Origin: Niveispirillum sp943371025
Lineage (GTDB): Bacteria; Pseudomonadota; Alphaproteobacteria; Azospirillales; Azospirillaceae
DNA length: 64,000 bases
Reading direction: 5' to 3'
Assembly (NCBI GenBank): GCA_943371025.1
Contig: CALRTC020000007.1
Span: 124,001-188,000, forward strand
Made by a program: the position numbers and the translations under genes. Positions 8,876 through 16,171 of this stretch are shown here, in pieces; the stretch's first letter is position 1; every line of letters begins with the position of its first letter. The notes beneath the pieces were generated by a model. It was not told the DNA's origin and made no database searches. It saw nothing but the letters and a program-made list of their open reading frames with translations.

Positions 8876-9298
8876 TCAATCCAGTGTCAGGCCGCCATCC
8901 TCGGCCAGCGGCCAGGACGGGTTGTGGGCGATTTCCCAATAATGCCCGTCGGGGTCGGCGAACAGGCCGCTATAGCCGCCCCAGAACTGTTCCGCCGGTG
9001 CGCGCACCAGCCGCCCGCCCTGGGTCAGTGCGAAGGAGACAAGTCGATCGACGTCGGCCCGGCTGCGTACATTATGGGCCAGCATGGTCGGGCCGGGCGG
9101 CACCTTTCCGGCATCCGCTGCCACTTCCCGGTCCCATCCGGCCGCATCCAGCAGGGCCAGCGCCATCCCACCCGCCTGGAAGACGGCGAAACCGGGCTGG
9201 CTGGCACTGCCGGCCTGCCAGCCCAGCCCTTCATAGAAGGCGCGCGAACGGGCGACATCCGCCACCCGCAATGTAACCAGGGAGATGCGCTGTTCCAT
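8876..9298 (-). CDS. VOC (glyoxalase/bleomycin-resistance) superfamily protein
   Basis: Encodes 140 residues, the size of a single VOC domain. The first beta-alpha module begins ISLVTLRVADVARSRAFYEGLGW and the second ends with FADPDGHYWEIAHNP, whose glutamate is the usual metal ligand. ATG 9298 is chosen because it directly precedes the first strand; an ATG three codons upstream is equally possible and neither has a strong ribosome site. These proteins are metal-dependent lyases, isomerases or dioxygenases, or bind drugs; the substrate cannot be told. It lies 9 bp ahead of pdeM. Confidence 0.85.
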   Translation of the reverse strand: MEQRISLVTLRVADVARSRAFYEGLGWQAGSASQPGFAVFQAGGMALALLDAAGWDREVAADAGKVPPGPTMLAHNVRSRADVDRLVSFALTQGGRLVRAPAEQFWGGYSGLFADPDGHYWEIAHNPSWPLAEDGGLTLD

Positions 9299-9579
9299 GT
9301 CGACCATCCCGGCAAAAGGAGAGAACCATTGGCCCATAATGCGCTGCAAAGGGCAAGTGCGACCCGTCCTGTTGCGTCGCGGCATTGGCCCTGTGCTCTC
9401 GCGAATACAAGACCTATGGTCGTCTGGCACTATTTTCCACAAGCATTAGCGCATTCGCTTGGGATCACTGAATTGGCACCGCCCCGGGCAAACAATTTCT
9501 GCCGCTTATATTGCCCTCTTTCACATGTTTGAAAACTTCACTACAATATTAAGCTGTTAATTTTCCCCCGGGGCCCCAG

Positions 9580-10209
9580 GTGCTGACCAATATCATCGCG
9601 CTGGTCCAATTTGCTGTGGTCACTTTCCTCGCGGCGGTCGGGGTGAATCTGGTTGTCTCCATCGGGTCCCATATCATTTCCAAGGTCATGCGCGTCCAGG
9701 CGGGTGAGGACATGTTGCGGACCCGTCTGGCCCGCTATGCGCGTATCGTCACCGGGCTGTCAAACCGGGTGGAAGCCCGCAAGAACCTTGCTGCCGGGGC
9801 CGCGTCGCAGTTGTTCGGTGCGGAACGGCAGGAAAAGATGTTGAAGGCCCGCGTGCGGGAGCTGGAGAACTGCCCCCATCGCTTCGTGCGCATGATCGGG
9901 GCGGAGCAATTCCCCAACAAGCCCTATGAATTCCTGGTGCTGAACACATCGGTGTCGCATCAGGTCAAGCGTGGGGAAAAGCACCCGTTCTTTGACAGCA
10001 GCTGGGCCCAGCCCTGTCCCGTGCATGTCTGGGCCCGCGGTCCGGAGGAAGCCCGGGCGGAGTTCGAAAGGGTCTATCCCAAGGCATCCGGCTTCAAGGC
10101 CGTCTTTGCCCAACCCCTGACCGGTGTTGCCGCGCCCAAGGGCGAAGAAGGCGAAGGGGCGGACACGGGCGGTGCGGCACATGCCCCAGCGGAGATGGAG
10201 GCGGTATGA
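9580..10209 (+). CDS. Unknown membrane/coiled-coil protein, first gene of duplicated module (copy 1, X1)
   Basis: Encodes 209 residues from GTG 9580. Residues 5-30 are hydrophobic (one membrane segment). Residues 40-97 are charged and helix-prone, consistent with coiled coil. A compact C-terminal domain contains FLVLNTSV (118-125), KHPFFDSSW (134-142), VHVWA (148-152) and a GF turn at 171. The tail is Gly/Glu/Ala-rich. It overlaps the next gene by ATGA (10206-10209). I do not recognise the family. The protein at 61646-62272 shares the same domain order, length and the HPF, SW and WA landmarks, so they are paralogues. The intergenic DNA ahead of it (9299-9579) is AT-rich and probably holds its promoter. 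Confidence 0.8.
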   Translation: MLTNIIALVQFAVVTFLAAVGVNLVVSIGSHIISKVMRVQAGEDMLRTRLARYARIVTGLSNRVEARKNLAAGAASQLFGAERQEKMLKARVRELENCPHRFVRMIGAEQFPNKPYEFLVLNTSVSHQVKRGEKHPFFDSSWAQPCPVHVWARGPEEARAEFERVYPKASGFKAVFAQPLTGVAAPKGEEGEGADTGGAAHAPAEMEAV

Positions 10210-10781
10210 GCATATTCTCCATGGCCCTGGGGGTAATGATCGTCTTTCTGTCGGTGAAGCCGACGGTGCTGAAGGCCAACCGCACGATCAAGGAAACCAA
10301 ACGGGCGATGATCGAACTGCGGCGGCGCCAGTTTGCGCTCAGCCAGAAAATACGGGCCCTGGCGCGGGAAAGCCTGGGGCAGCGCCTGACAGCCGGCCAG
10401 GACGATATGGAAGCCCAGGCCATGTCACATCGCGTCGGTCATCTTCAGCGCATGATCGAGCAGTTGGAGTCGGAGGATCGCCGTGTCCTGGTGATGGATG
10501 AACGGCGCGGCCTGTCAGAGACGGGCTGGATCATCTGTGTCCGGCGCCGGCCGGAGGCGGCATCGCCGCTGGAGCCGTCCAACATCACGCGGCTGTGGGA
10601 CGAAGGGCGTTATGTTTTCTTCTTCGCGTCCGATCAGGCCAGGGCCCGCCGCAAGGTGCAGACCCGATTCTCGGAAGAACATGGCTATACGATCGTCGAC
10701 GTGAAGCCGCATGAGGGCGATCTGTCCGATCCGCCGGCCATCGGCGTGCATAATCCCAACAAGCAGAAGCAGACCGCGTAA
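10206..10781 (+). CDS. Unknown membrane/coiled-coil protein, second gene of duplicated module (copy 1, Y1)
   Basis: Encodes 191 residues. A short N-terminal hydrophobic segment (about 4-18) is followed by a basic, helix-rich stretch (25-95) likely to form coiled coil. The C-terminal domain has VMDER (96-100), WDEGRYVFFFA (131-141), TRFSEEHGY (153-161) and VKPHEGD. ATG 10206 overlaps the stop of the preceding gene, so translation is coupled. The protein at 61098-61649 has the same order of landmarks (VFDER, GRRYLVWA, MRFNQDKGY, VPFDGD). Both C-terminal domains also resemble those of the X partners, hinting at one ancestral gene. Function unknown. Confidence 0.8.
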   Translation: MSIFSMALGVMIVFLSVKPTVLKANRTIKETKRAMIELRRRQFALSQKIRALARESLGQRLTAGQDDMEAQAMSHRVGHLQRMIEQLESEDRRVLVMDERRGLSETGWIICVRRRPEAASPLEPSNITRLWDEGRYVFFFASDQARARRKVQTRFSEEHGYTIVDVKPHEGDLSDPPAIGVHNPNKQKQTA

Positions 10782-10794
10782 TCGCGAATCTGTG

Positions 10795-10920
10795 ACGTGG
10801 TATCATGCCCTCAATCGCCGGCGCCAACATCGGTTGGCTTGGGCTTACGCCGCACGCGCGGCGCGGCGGCAGTAGCCGCCACACCAAGTTGCGATAAGCT
10901 CTACTCATCACAACTTGGTG
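10795..10920. repeat. Dispersed intergenic repeat, copy A
   Basis: Between two convergent genes. It contains the core TCAATCGCCGGCG, then TTACGCCGCA and a GCGGCG-rich block, also found at 23111-23260 and 48183-48321. It ends with a perfect 10-base inverted repeat, CACCAAGTTG (10882-10891) and CAACTTGGTG (10911-10920). The core is shared among copies; the hairpin arm sequence is not. Confidence 0.7.
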
Positions 10921-10932
10921 TAAGCGCAGCCG

Positions 10933-11169
10933 TCAGACGCGGACATCCAGCAGATAGCCGCGCAGCACCGTGGGCTGGATCGGGTCCAGCGTGACGGGCG
11001 GCACGGGTGGCAGGCTTTTGTCCGGCAGCTTGGGAGCCGGGGCCGGCTGCGGCGGCGGTGGGGCTGGCGCAGGTGCTGCCGACTGCTTGCCTGGCGATCC
11101 CTCCGGTGGGGGAGGGGCCGGGGCAGTGTAGGAGCCGGTGCGGCCGTTGCTGATTCCGTTCGTCGCCAT
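10933..11169 (-). CDS. Small proline-rich protein of unknown function
   Basis: Encodes 78 residues. The middle third is Pro/Ala-rich (TAPAPPPPEGSPGK, APAPPPPQPAPAPK), followed by a more ordered end, PTVLRGYLLDVRV. No signal peptide or membrane segment is visible, and no clear ribosome site precedes the ATG at 11169. Two longer open frames overlap on the same strand, but this one has the shorter, more natural start and a conserved-looking C-terminus. It stands alone between repeat copy A and a candidate sRNA. A real gene is likely but not certain; no function can be proposed. Confidence 0.5.
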   Translation of the reverse strand: MATNGISNGRTGSYTAPAPPPPEGSPGKQSAAPAPAPPPPQPAPAPKLPDKSLPPVPPVTLDPIQPTVLRGYLLDVRV

Positions 11170-11255
11170 GGGTGCAGCTTAACTGTGCAGGGGGCGCCAA
11201 GGAAATGGGCAAAGACACATGCCTTCCCGGTTGGGCCTGCGCCTGCCACATGATC

Positions 11256-11292
11256 AAAAAAAACGGCCGGAAAACCATAGGGTTTCCGGCCG
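11256..11292 (-). terminator. Rho-independent terminator
   Basis: On the minus strand the stem CGGCCGGAAA...TTTTCCGGCCG (11264-11292) is followed by eight T (11256-11263). It ends transcription coming from the LysR gene or from the candidate sRNA upstream. Confidence 0.85.
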
Positions 11293-11413
11293 AGTTGAAC
11301 AGGGAGGCTTCACGTCTGGGAGACGCTGGGTCAAGGACCCAACCCCGACCGGGTAAATCGGGGTGAAACATCGCTGCTGCGTCGCAGCAGCGATGGCCTA
11401 AGATTTATGCATC
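11256..11413 (-). ncRNA. Candidate structured small RNA downstream of the LysR gene
   Basis: About 158 nt on the minus strand between a perfect extended -10 box (11421-11429) and a rho-independent terminator (11256-11292). The transcript would fold into consecutive hairpins: 11369-11395 (12-bp perfect stem, 3-nt loop), 11343-11363 (6 bp), 11328-11340 (GGGTC/GACCC), 11313-11325 (CGTCT/AGACG) and the terminator stem. A CCTCCC stretch, able to pair with Shine-Dalgarno sequences, lies unpaired at about 11301-11306. No convincing ORF is inside. It could instead be a structured 3' UTR of the LysR mRNA. Confidence 0.5.
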
Positions 11414-11420
11414 TCGGCTG

Positions 11421-11429
11421 ATTATACCA
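11421..11429 (-). promoter_or_regulatory. Extended -10 promoter element
   Basis: The minus strand reads TGGTATAAT, a perfect TGn-TATAAT extended -10, 21 bases after the LysR stop codon. No good -35 is present at 17 bases, as is usual for extended -10 promoters. The predicted start, near 11413, gives an RNA ending at the terminator 11256-11292. Confidence 0.5.
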
Positions 11430-11449
11430 GGGGTGAAGCCAAAGCTGAG

Positions 11450-12361
11450 TTATGCGTTCTGCGCATGGCTCGCGGGGAAGGTCTCGGCGACCTTCTTGAC
11501 CAGGAAATCGCGGAACACGGCGATACGCTTCGAGTGGCGCAGCTCCTCCGCATAGACGAAATAGGCGTCGATGCGGGGACCGGACACTTCCGGTAGGACG
11601 CGGACGATGTCCGACTGGCCGTCGACGACGTAGTCGGGCAGCGACGCGATGCCCAGGCCGGACTGCACGGCGCGGAACATGGCGTACAGGCTGTTGACGC
11701 GCAGGGCCGTGTGGCGTTCGCCACCCGGCGGGTCGCCGACATGCAGGGCCCAGTTGATGTTGGAAACCGGCGCCCGCGCCTCGTTCGGGTAGGCGATCAG
11801 GTCGTGCTGGTCCAGTTCGGCCACCGTCTGGGGGGTGCCGCGCTTTTCCAGGTAGGACTTGTGGGCATAAAGATGGACGCGCACCGTCATCAGGTGGCGC
11901 TGGATCAGGTCGGGCTGACGCGGGGCCGACAGGCGGATGGCGATATCCGCCTCACGCATCGACAGGTCCAGCTCATTATCGTCCAGCAGCAGGGTCAGCT
12001 GCACGTCCGGGTACAGGGTCAGGAAGTCCTTCACCCGCGGGGTCAGCCAGGTGGACCCCAGTGCGATGGTGGTGGTGACCTTCAGCGGGCCCTTCGGATG
12101 TTCCTTCGATTCGGAGAGCATGGCCTCCGTCATCGAGAGCTTGGCGAAAACTTCACGCGCTGTGCGATAAAGCAACTCGCCCTGTTCCGTCAGGATCAGC
12201 CCGCGCGCATGGCGATGGAACAGCGGCACATGGAGGCTTTCCTCCAGCGCGCTGATCTGCCGGCTGACCGCCGACTGGCTGAGGTTCAGGGTTTCCCCCG
12301 CATGCGTGAAGCTGCCCGCCTCCGCCACAGCGTGAAAGACGCGAAGCTTGTCCCAGTCCAT
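11450..12361 (-). CDS. LysR family transcriptional regulator
   Basis: Encodes 303 residues from ATG 12361. The N-terminal winged helix is clear: MDWDKLRVFHAVAEAGSFTHAGETLNLSQSAVSRQISALE, followed by FHRHARGLILTEQG. The remainder is the periplasmic-binding-like effector domain (VTTTIALGSTWLTPRV, EADIAIRL). It lies 298 bp downstream of trxB on the same strand, an arrangement I recall from related alphaproteobacteria. Effector and targets are unknown. An upstream in-frame extension of 40 codons is rejected because it is not LysR-like. The intervening 12362-12659 holds no gene and no clear site. Confidence 0.92.
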   Translation of the reverse strand: MDWDKLRVFHAVAEAGSFTHAGETLNLSQSAVSRQISALEESLHVPLFHRHARGLILTEQGELLYRTAREVFAKLSMTEAMLSESKEHPKGPLKVTTTIALGSTWLTPRVKDFLTLYPDVQLTLLLDDNELDLSMREADIAIRLSAPRQPDLIQRHLMTVRVHLYAHKSYLEKRGTPQTVAELDQHDLIAYPNEARAPVSNINWALHVGDPPGGERHTALRVNSLYAMFRAVQSGLGIASLPDYVVDGQSDIVRVLPEVSGPRIDAYFVYAEELRHSKRIAVFRDFLVKKVAETFPASHAQNA

Positions 12362-12659
12362 GGACCCGTCCCTAGATAGTGGCGCAACTGCCGAACGCCG
12401 GAAGACGTCCCTGGCGCCCCGTCTGTTGGTCGAACACGGAATGCGCTCGACGCATGGATGATATACAGGCCCCGCTGCCAAAGCTAGGGCTTGTCACCAA
12501 ATTGTCGATTTACCGCAAGCTATCGTATTGTTCTTGCAACAGTTCGGGGAGGGAAGCCGTCGATTTCGGCCAGGTTAAGGTTGTCAGCAGGGCTGGGAAC
12601 CGCCGACTCCGGTCCCCATCCCTGCTGTTTTGATCGCCAATCCTTGCTGGATTGTCGAA

Positions 12660-13613
12660 TCAATGTCCCGCCAGGAACTTTTCCACTTCAAGGGCAGCCA
12701 TGCAGCCCATGCCTGCGGCGGTGACCGCCTGGCGGTAGATCTTGTCCTTGACGTCGCCGGCCGCGAACACGCCGGGAATGTCGGTGCGGGTGCTGTCCGG
12801 GTCGGTGACGATATAGCCTTCGTCATCCATACGGACCTTGCCCTTGAACACCTTGGTGGCGGGGTCGTGGCCGATGGCGACGAACACGCCGTCCAGGGCC
12901 AGGTCGGAAACCACGTCGGACTTTACATTGCGCAGCCGCACGCCCGTGACGGCGCGCGGGTCGGTGAAGCTGCTGCCGCCCTTGCCCAGGATTTCCTCCA
13001 CCACACTGTCCCAGACCACCTGAATTTTGGGATGGGTGGCCACGCGTTCCTGCAGGATGCGTTCGCCACGGAAGCTGTCGCGGCGATGGATCAGGGTCAC
13101 CTTGGCGGCGTGGTGGGTCAGGTACAGCGCCTCTTCCAGGGCGGTATTGCCGCCGCCGATCACGGCCACTTCCTTGCCGCGGAAGAAGAAGCCGTCGCAG
13201 GTGGCGCAGGCCGACACGCCGGCGCCCTGGAACTGCTGCTCGCCCTCCACCCCCAGCCAGCGGGCCTGGGCGCCCGTCGCGATGATCACGGCGTCGGCCA
13301 CGAATTCATCGCCGCTGTCGGCCTTGCAGACAAAGGGCCGCTGCGTGAAATCGACATCGGTGATGATGTCGTAAAACATTTTGGTACCGTAACGTTCGGC
13401 CTGGGCCCGCATCTGTTCCATCAGATGGGGGCCTTCCACCGGCTCGGCGAAGCCGGGGTAGTTTTCCACGTCCTTGGTGATGGTCAACTGGCCGCCCGGC
13501 GTCATGCCCTGAACCAGCACCGGTTCCAGGCTGGCGCGGGCGGCGTAGATGGCGGCGGTATAGCCGGCCGGGCCGGCGCCGATGATCAGGACCTTGGAAC
13601 GGTGGGTGGCCAT
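12660..13613 (-). CDS. trxB: Thioredoxin-disulfide reductase
   Basis: Encodes 317 residues, normal for TrxB. FAD-binding KVLIIGAGPAGYTAAIYAARA is at the N-terminus, the redox-active CATCDGFFFRG in the middle, the NADPH site EVAVIGGGNTALEEALYL next, and PGVFAAGDVKDKIYRQAVTAAGMG near the end. The enzyme passes electrons from NADPH through FAD to thioredoxin in the cytoplasm. ATG 13613 has GAAGGAAG 5 bases upstream; the open frame extending to 14681 is antisense to dsbD. It is divergent from the DsbD-type gene, which uses thioredoxin electrons, so the pair is functionally coherent. Confidence 0.96.
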   Translation of the reverse strand: MATHRSKVLIIGAGPAGYTAAIYAARASLEPVLVQGMTPGGQLTITKDVENYPGFAEPVEGPHLMEQMRAQAERYGTKMFYDIITDVDFTQRPFVCKADSGDEFVADAVIIATGAQARWLGVEGEQQFQGAGVSACATCDGFFFRGKEVAVIGGGNTALEEALYLTHHAAKVTLIHRRDSFRGERILQERVATHPKIQVVWDSVVEEILGKGGSSFTDPRAVTGVRLRNVKSDVVSDLALDGVFVAIGHDPATKVFKGKVRMDDEGYIVTDPDSTRTDIPGVFAAGDVKDKIYRQAVTAAGMGCMAALEVEKFLAGH

Positions 13614-13827
13614 GGGTGCTTCCTTCAAGGGGGCGGTGCCGGCCGGGGGACGGCGCATTTCTGGTTCAGGTACCGAAGATGGGGCCACCCGCGTCGGTCC
13701 GGCAAGTTGCCGGCGGCGCGGGGCGGGGTTGCGACCGTACCCGCACCGCGTGATCCGGGCAATATCGGTGCGCAATCGCGACGCGGCCGAAATGCCGACT
13801 GGCCGTGGCACGGATGGCGCACTACAT

Positions 13828-13849
13828 ATCGGGCGTGTTGCCGCCCGAT
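13828..13849. promoter_or_regulatory. Inverted repeat directly before the dsbD-type start codon
   Basis: ATCGGGCG (13828-13835) and CGCCCGAT (13842-13849) form an 8-bp dyad with a 6-nt loop ending 13 bases before ATG 13863. It could be an operator or a leader hairpin. No T-run follows, so it is not a terminator. Confidence 0.35.
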
Positions 13850-13862
13850 AAATGGTTCCGAA

Positions 13863-15983
13863 ATGAAGATTCTGGGTCTGTCCGCGCTGTCTGTGCTGCT
13901 GCTGGCCGCGATTTCCGGTGCAGGGGCCGCGCCCGTGCGCAGCAATATCGTGCAGACCGAGAATGTGGAGACCTATCTCACGCTGGAAAATGCCGGCGTG
14001 GCGCCGGGCCAGACCGTCTGGGCCGCCCTGACCCAGAATATCCGGCCGCACTGGCATACCTATTGGATCAATCCCGGCGACAGCGGCATCCCGACGGAGA
14101 TTGCCTGGACGCTGCCGGCCGGGTGGAAGGCTGACCCCATCACCTGGCCTGCGCCCAAGCGCTTTCCCATCGGGCCGCTGGTCAATTTCGGTTACGAGGA
14201 TCAGGTGCATCTGCTGGTGCCCCTGACGGTACCGGCCGACGCCCCCGTCGGCAGCAGTGTCCGGCTGACGGCCAAGGCCGACTGGCTGGTCTGCGAGGAT
14301 ATCTGTATTCCCGAATCGGGCGACCTGGCCCTGGATGTGCCGATCGTGGCAGCCGCGGCACCGGCGGCGGAAGCGGCCCCGCTGTTCGCCGCCGCCCGCG
14401 CCAGCCTTCCCGTGCCCAGCCCCTATACGGTCCGGCTGGTCGCGGGGGAGAAGGCGCACAGGCTGCTGCTGGAGGCGCCGGGCCTGGACAAGGGCAGCAT
14501 CCGCGATGCCTTCTTCTTCCCCCATGATTACAAGGTCGCGTCCAGCAATGCCGAACAGCCCCTGCTGTTGGATGCCAAGGGGCTGAGCCTGACCCTGACA
14601 CCGGGCGGTGCCCTGCCGGCCGGGCCGGTCACAGGGGTCCTGACCTTCACGGAAATGCTGGACGGCAAGCCCGTGCGCCATGCCTTCGCGGTGGAGGCGG
14701 CCGCGGCATCGGGGACGGCCATGCCGGCCGATGGCGGCGCGTCGAAGACGGGGCTGCTGTCAGCCCTGCTGCTGGCCCTGCTGGGCGGGGCCATCCTGAA
14801 CCTGATGCCCTGTGTCTTCCCCGTCCTGTCCATGAAGGCGCTGGCTCTGATGAAGCATGGTCCAGGGCATGCACGTCGGCATGGCTTGGCCTATACGGCC
14901 GGCGTTCTGCTGTGCTTTGCCGCCGTCGCCGGGTCGCTGATTGCGCTGCGCGCCGGCGGGGCGGCCATCGGCTGGGGGTTCCAGCTTCAGGACCCGGTCG
15001 TCGTTTCCATCCTGGCCTATGTCATGCTGCTGCTGGGCCTGTCGCTGTCGGGCGTGTTCACGCTGGGCGACAGCGTCATGGGGGTGGGGCAGGGGCTGGC
15101 CGGGCGGGACGGGCTGGCCGGCAGCTTCTTCACCGGTGTGCTGGCCACCGTGGTCGCCACGCCCTGCACGGCGCCCTTCATGGGGACCGCGCTTGGCTAT
15201 GCCATCACCCAGCCCTGGCCTGTGGCGATCAGCGTGTTTCTGGCTCTGGGGTTGGGCATGGCGCTGCCGTTCCTGGCGCTGTCCTTCTCACCGGTGCTGC
15301 TGCGCCGTCTGCCGCGTCCGGGCGTGTGGATGGAGCGGGTGAAGCAGGCCTTGGCCTTCCCGCTTTACGCATCCGCCGCCTGGCTGGTCTGGGTGCTGTC
15401 GATCCAGGCGGGCCCGGCTACGCTGGCAACCGTGCTGGCCGGCATGGTGGCTCTGGCCCTGGCCGCCTGGATCTACGGACTGACCCGGCTGTCGCGGGGA
15501 ACGGGGCGCCTGCTGGGCACGCTGGTGGCGCTGCTGGCCCTGGCTGGTGCTGTGGGCGGGGTCCTGAACGCCGCGCCCCTGGCGGCCCCGGCGACGGGCA
15601 CTGTCAAGGCGGAGGCCGCTGTGGGCTACGAACCCTGGACAGCGGAAAAGCAGGCGGCCCTGACGGGGGCGGGCAAGCCCGTCTTCGTGAATTTCACCGC
15701 TGCCTGGTGCGTGACCTGTCTGGTGAACGAGCGGACATCCCTGTCCACCACCGCCGTAAAGGCGGCCATGGCGGACAAGGGCATTGCCTATCTGAAAGGC
15801 GACTGGACCAATCGCGATTCCACCATCGCCCGCGTGTTGGAAAGCCACGGGCGCAGCGGCGTGCCGCTCTACCTGCTTTATCTGCCCGGTCAGGCCGAGC
15901 CCGTTGTCCTGCCACAGATACTGACCGAAGGGATCGTGCTGGACGCCCTGGCCGCGATCGGGACGGGCACCCCCAAAGGGTGA
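13863..15983 (+). CDS. DsbD/ScsB-type protein-disulfide reductase
   Basis: Encodes 706 residues from ATG 13863. After a signal peptide (about 22 residues) comes the periplasmic N-terminal domain with C144 and C148 (CEDIC). A membrane domain of eight or more helices carries the essential half-motifs NLMPCVFPVLS and VVATPCTAPFM. The C-terminal thioredoxin-like domain has WCVTC at 615-619. The protein takes electrons from cytoplasmic thioredoxin and delivers them across the membrane to periplasmic acceptors. The adjacent divergent trxB supports this. The N-terminal domain resembles the ScsB/DipZ variety more than E. coli DsbD, so the acceptor may differ. Confidence 0.92.
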   Translation: MKILGLSALSVLLLAAISGAGAAPVRSNIVQTENVETYLTLENAGVAPGQTVWAALTQNIRPHWHTYWINPGDSGIPTEIAWTLPAGWKADPITWPAPKRFPIGPLVNFGYEDQVHLLVPLTVPADAPVGSSVRLTAKADWLVCEDICIPESGDLALDVPIVAAAAPAAEAAPLFAAARASLPVPSPYTVRLVAGEKAHRLLLEAPGLDKGSIRDAFFFPHDYKVASSNAEQPLLLDAKGLSLTLTPGGALPAGPVTGVLTFTEMLDGKPVRHAFAVEAAAASGTAMPADGGASKTGLLSALLLALLGGAILNLMPCVFPVLSMKALALMKHGPGHARRHGLAYTAGVLLCFAAVAGSLIALRAGGAAIGWGFQLQDPVVVSILAYVMLLLGLSLSGVFTLGDSVMGVGQGLAGRDGLAGSFFTGVLATVVATPCTAPFMGTALGYAITQPWPVAISVFLALGLGMALPFLALSFSPVLLRRLPRPGVWMERVKQALAFPLYASAAWLVWVLSIQAGPATLATVLAGMVALALAAWIYGLTRLSRGTGRLLGTLVALLALAGAVGGVLNAAPLAAPATGTVKAEAAVGYEPWTAEKQAALTGAGKPVFVNFTAAWCVTCLVNERTSLSTTAVKAAMADKGIAYLKGDWTNRDSTIARVLESHGRSGVPLYLLYLPGQAEPVVLPQILTEGIVLDALAAIGTGTPKG

Positions 15984-16100
15984 GGGAGCAAACCCGGCCA
16001 CGCCGTGTTTCCTGAGCTGGAGCATTGTCCGGCGTGCCGGGCCGCTATGTCCTTGCGGATATGACCCCTGGCCGTCTTGCGGGGACCGCTCCCACGCCTT

Positions 16101-16121
16101 ATCTTAGAATTATTCTAAGAT
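16101..16121. promoter_or_regulatory. Perfect palindrome, Fur-superfamily type operator
   Basis: ATCTTAGAAT-T-ATTCTAAGAT is a perfect 10-1-10 inverted repeat 51 bases before the sigma-factor ATG. Its core, TTAGAAT-T-ATTCTAA, has the 7-1-7 geometry of Fur-family sites and contains TTAGAA-N3-TTCTAA, close to the Irr iron-control element; it also differs from a PerR box at only two positions. A weak promoter (TTGCGG 16077-16082, 17 bases, TATCTT 16100-16105) overlaps it, consistent with repression. Confidence 0.65.
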
Positions 16122-16171
16122 GGGAGGCGTGCCCCCGGTTACCGGGTGTGGGTCGCCCAGGGAGACAGACA

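Noticed and set aside
12630..15983. A single plus-strand open frame of 1117 codons
   Set aside because: Its first 411 codons run antisense to trxB and look random; the real protein starts at ATG 13863 with a signal peptide.
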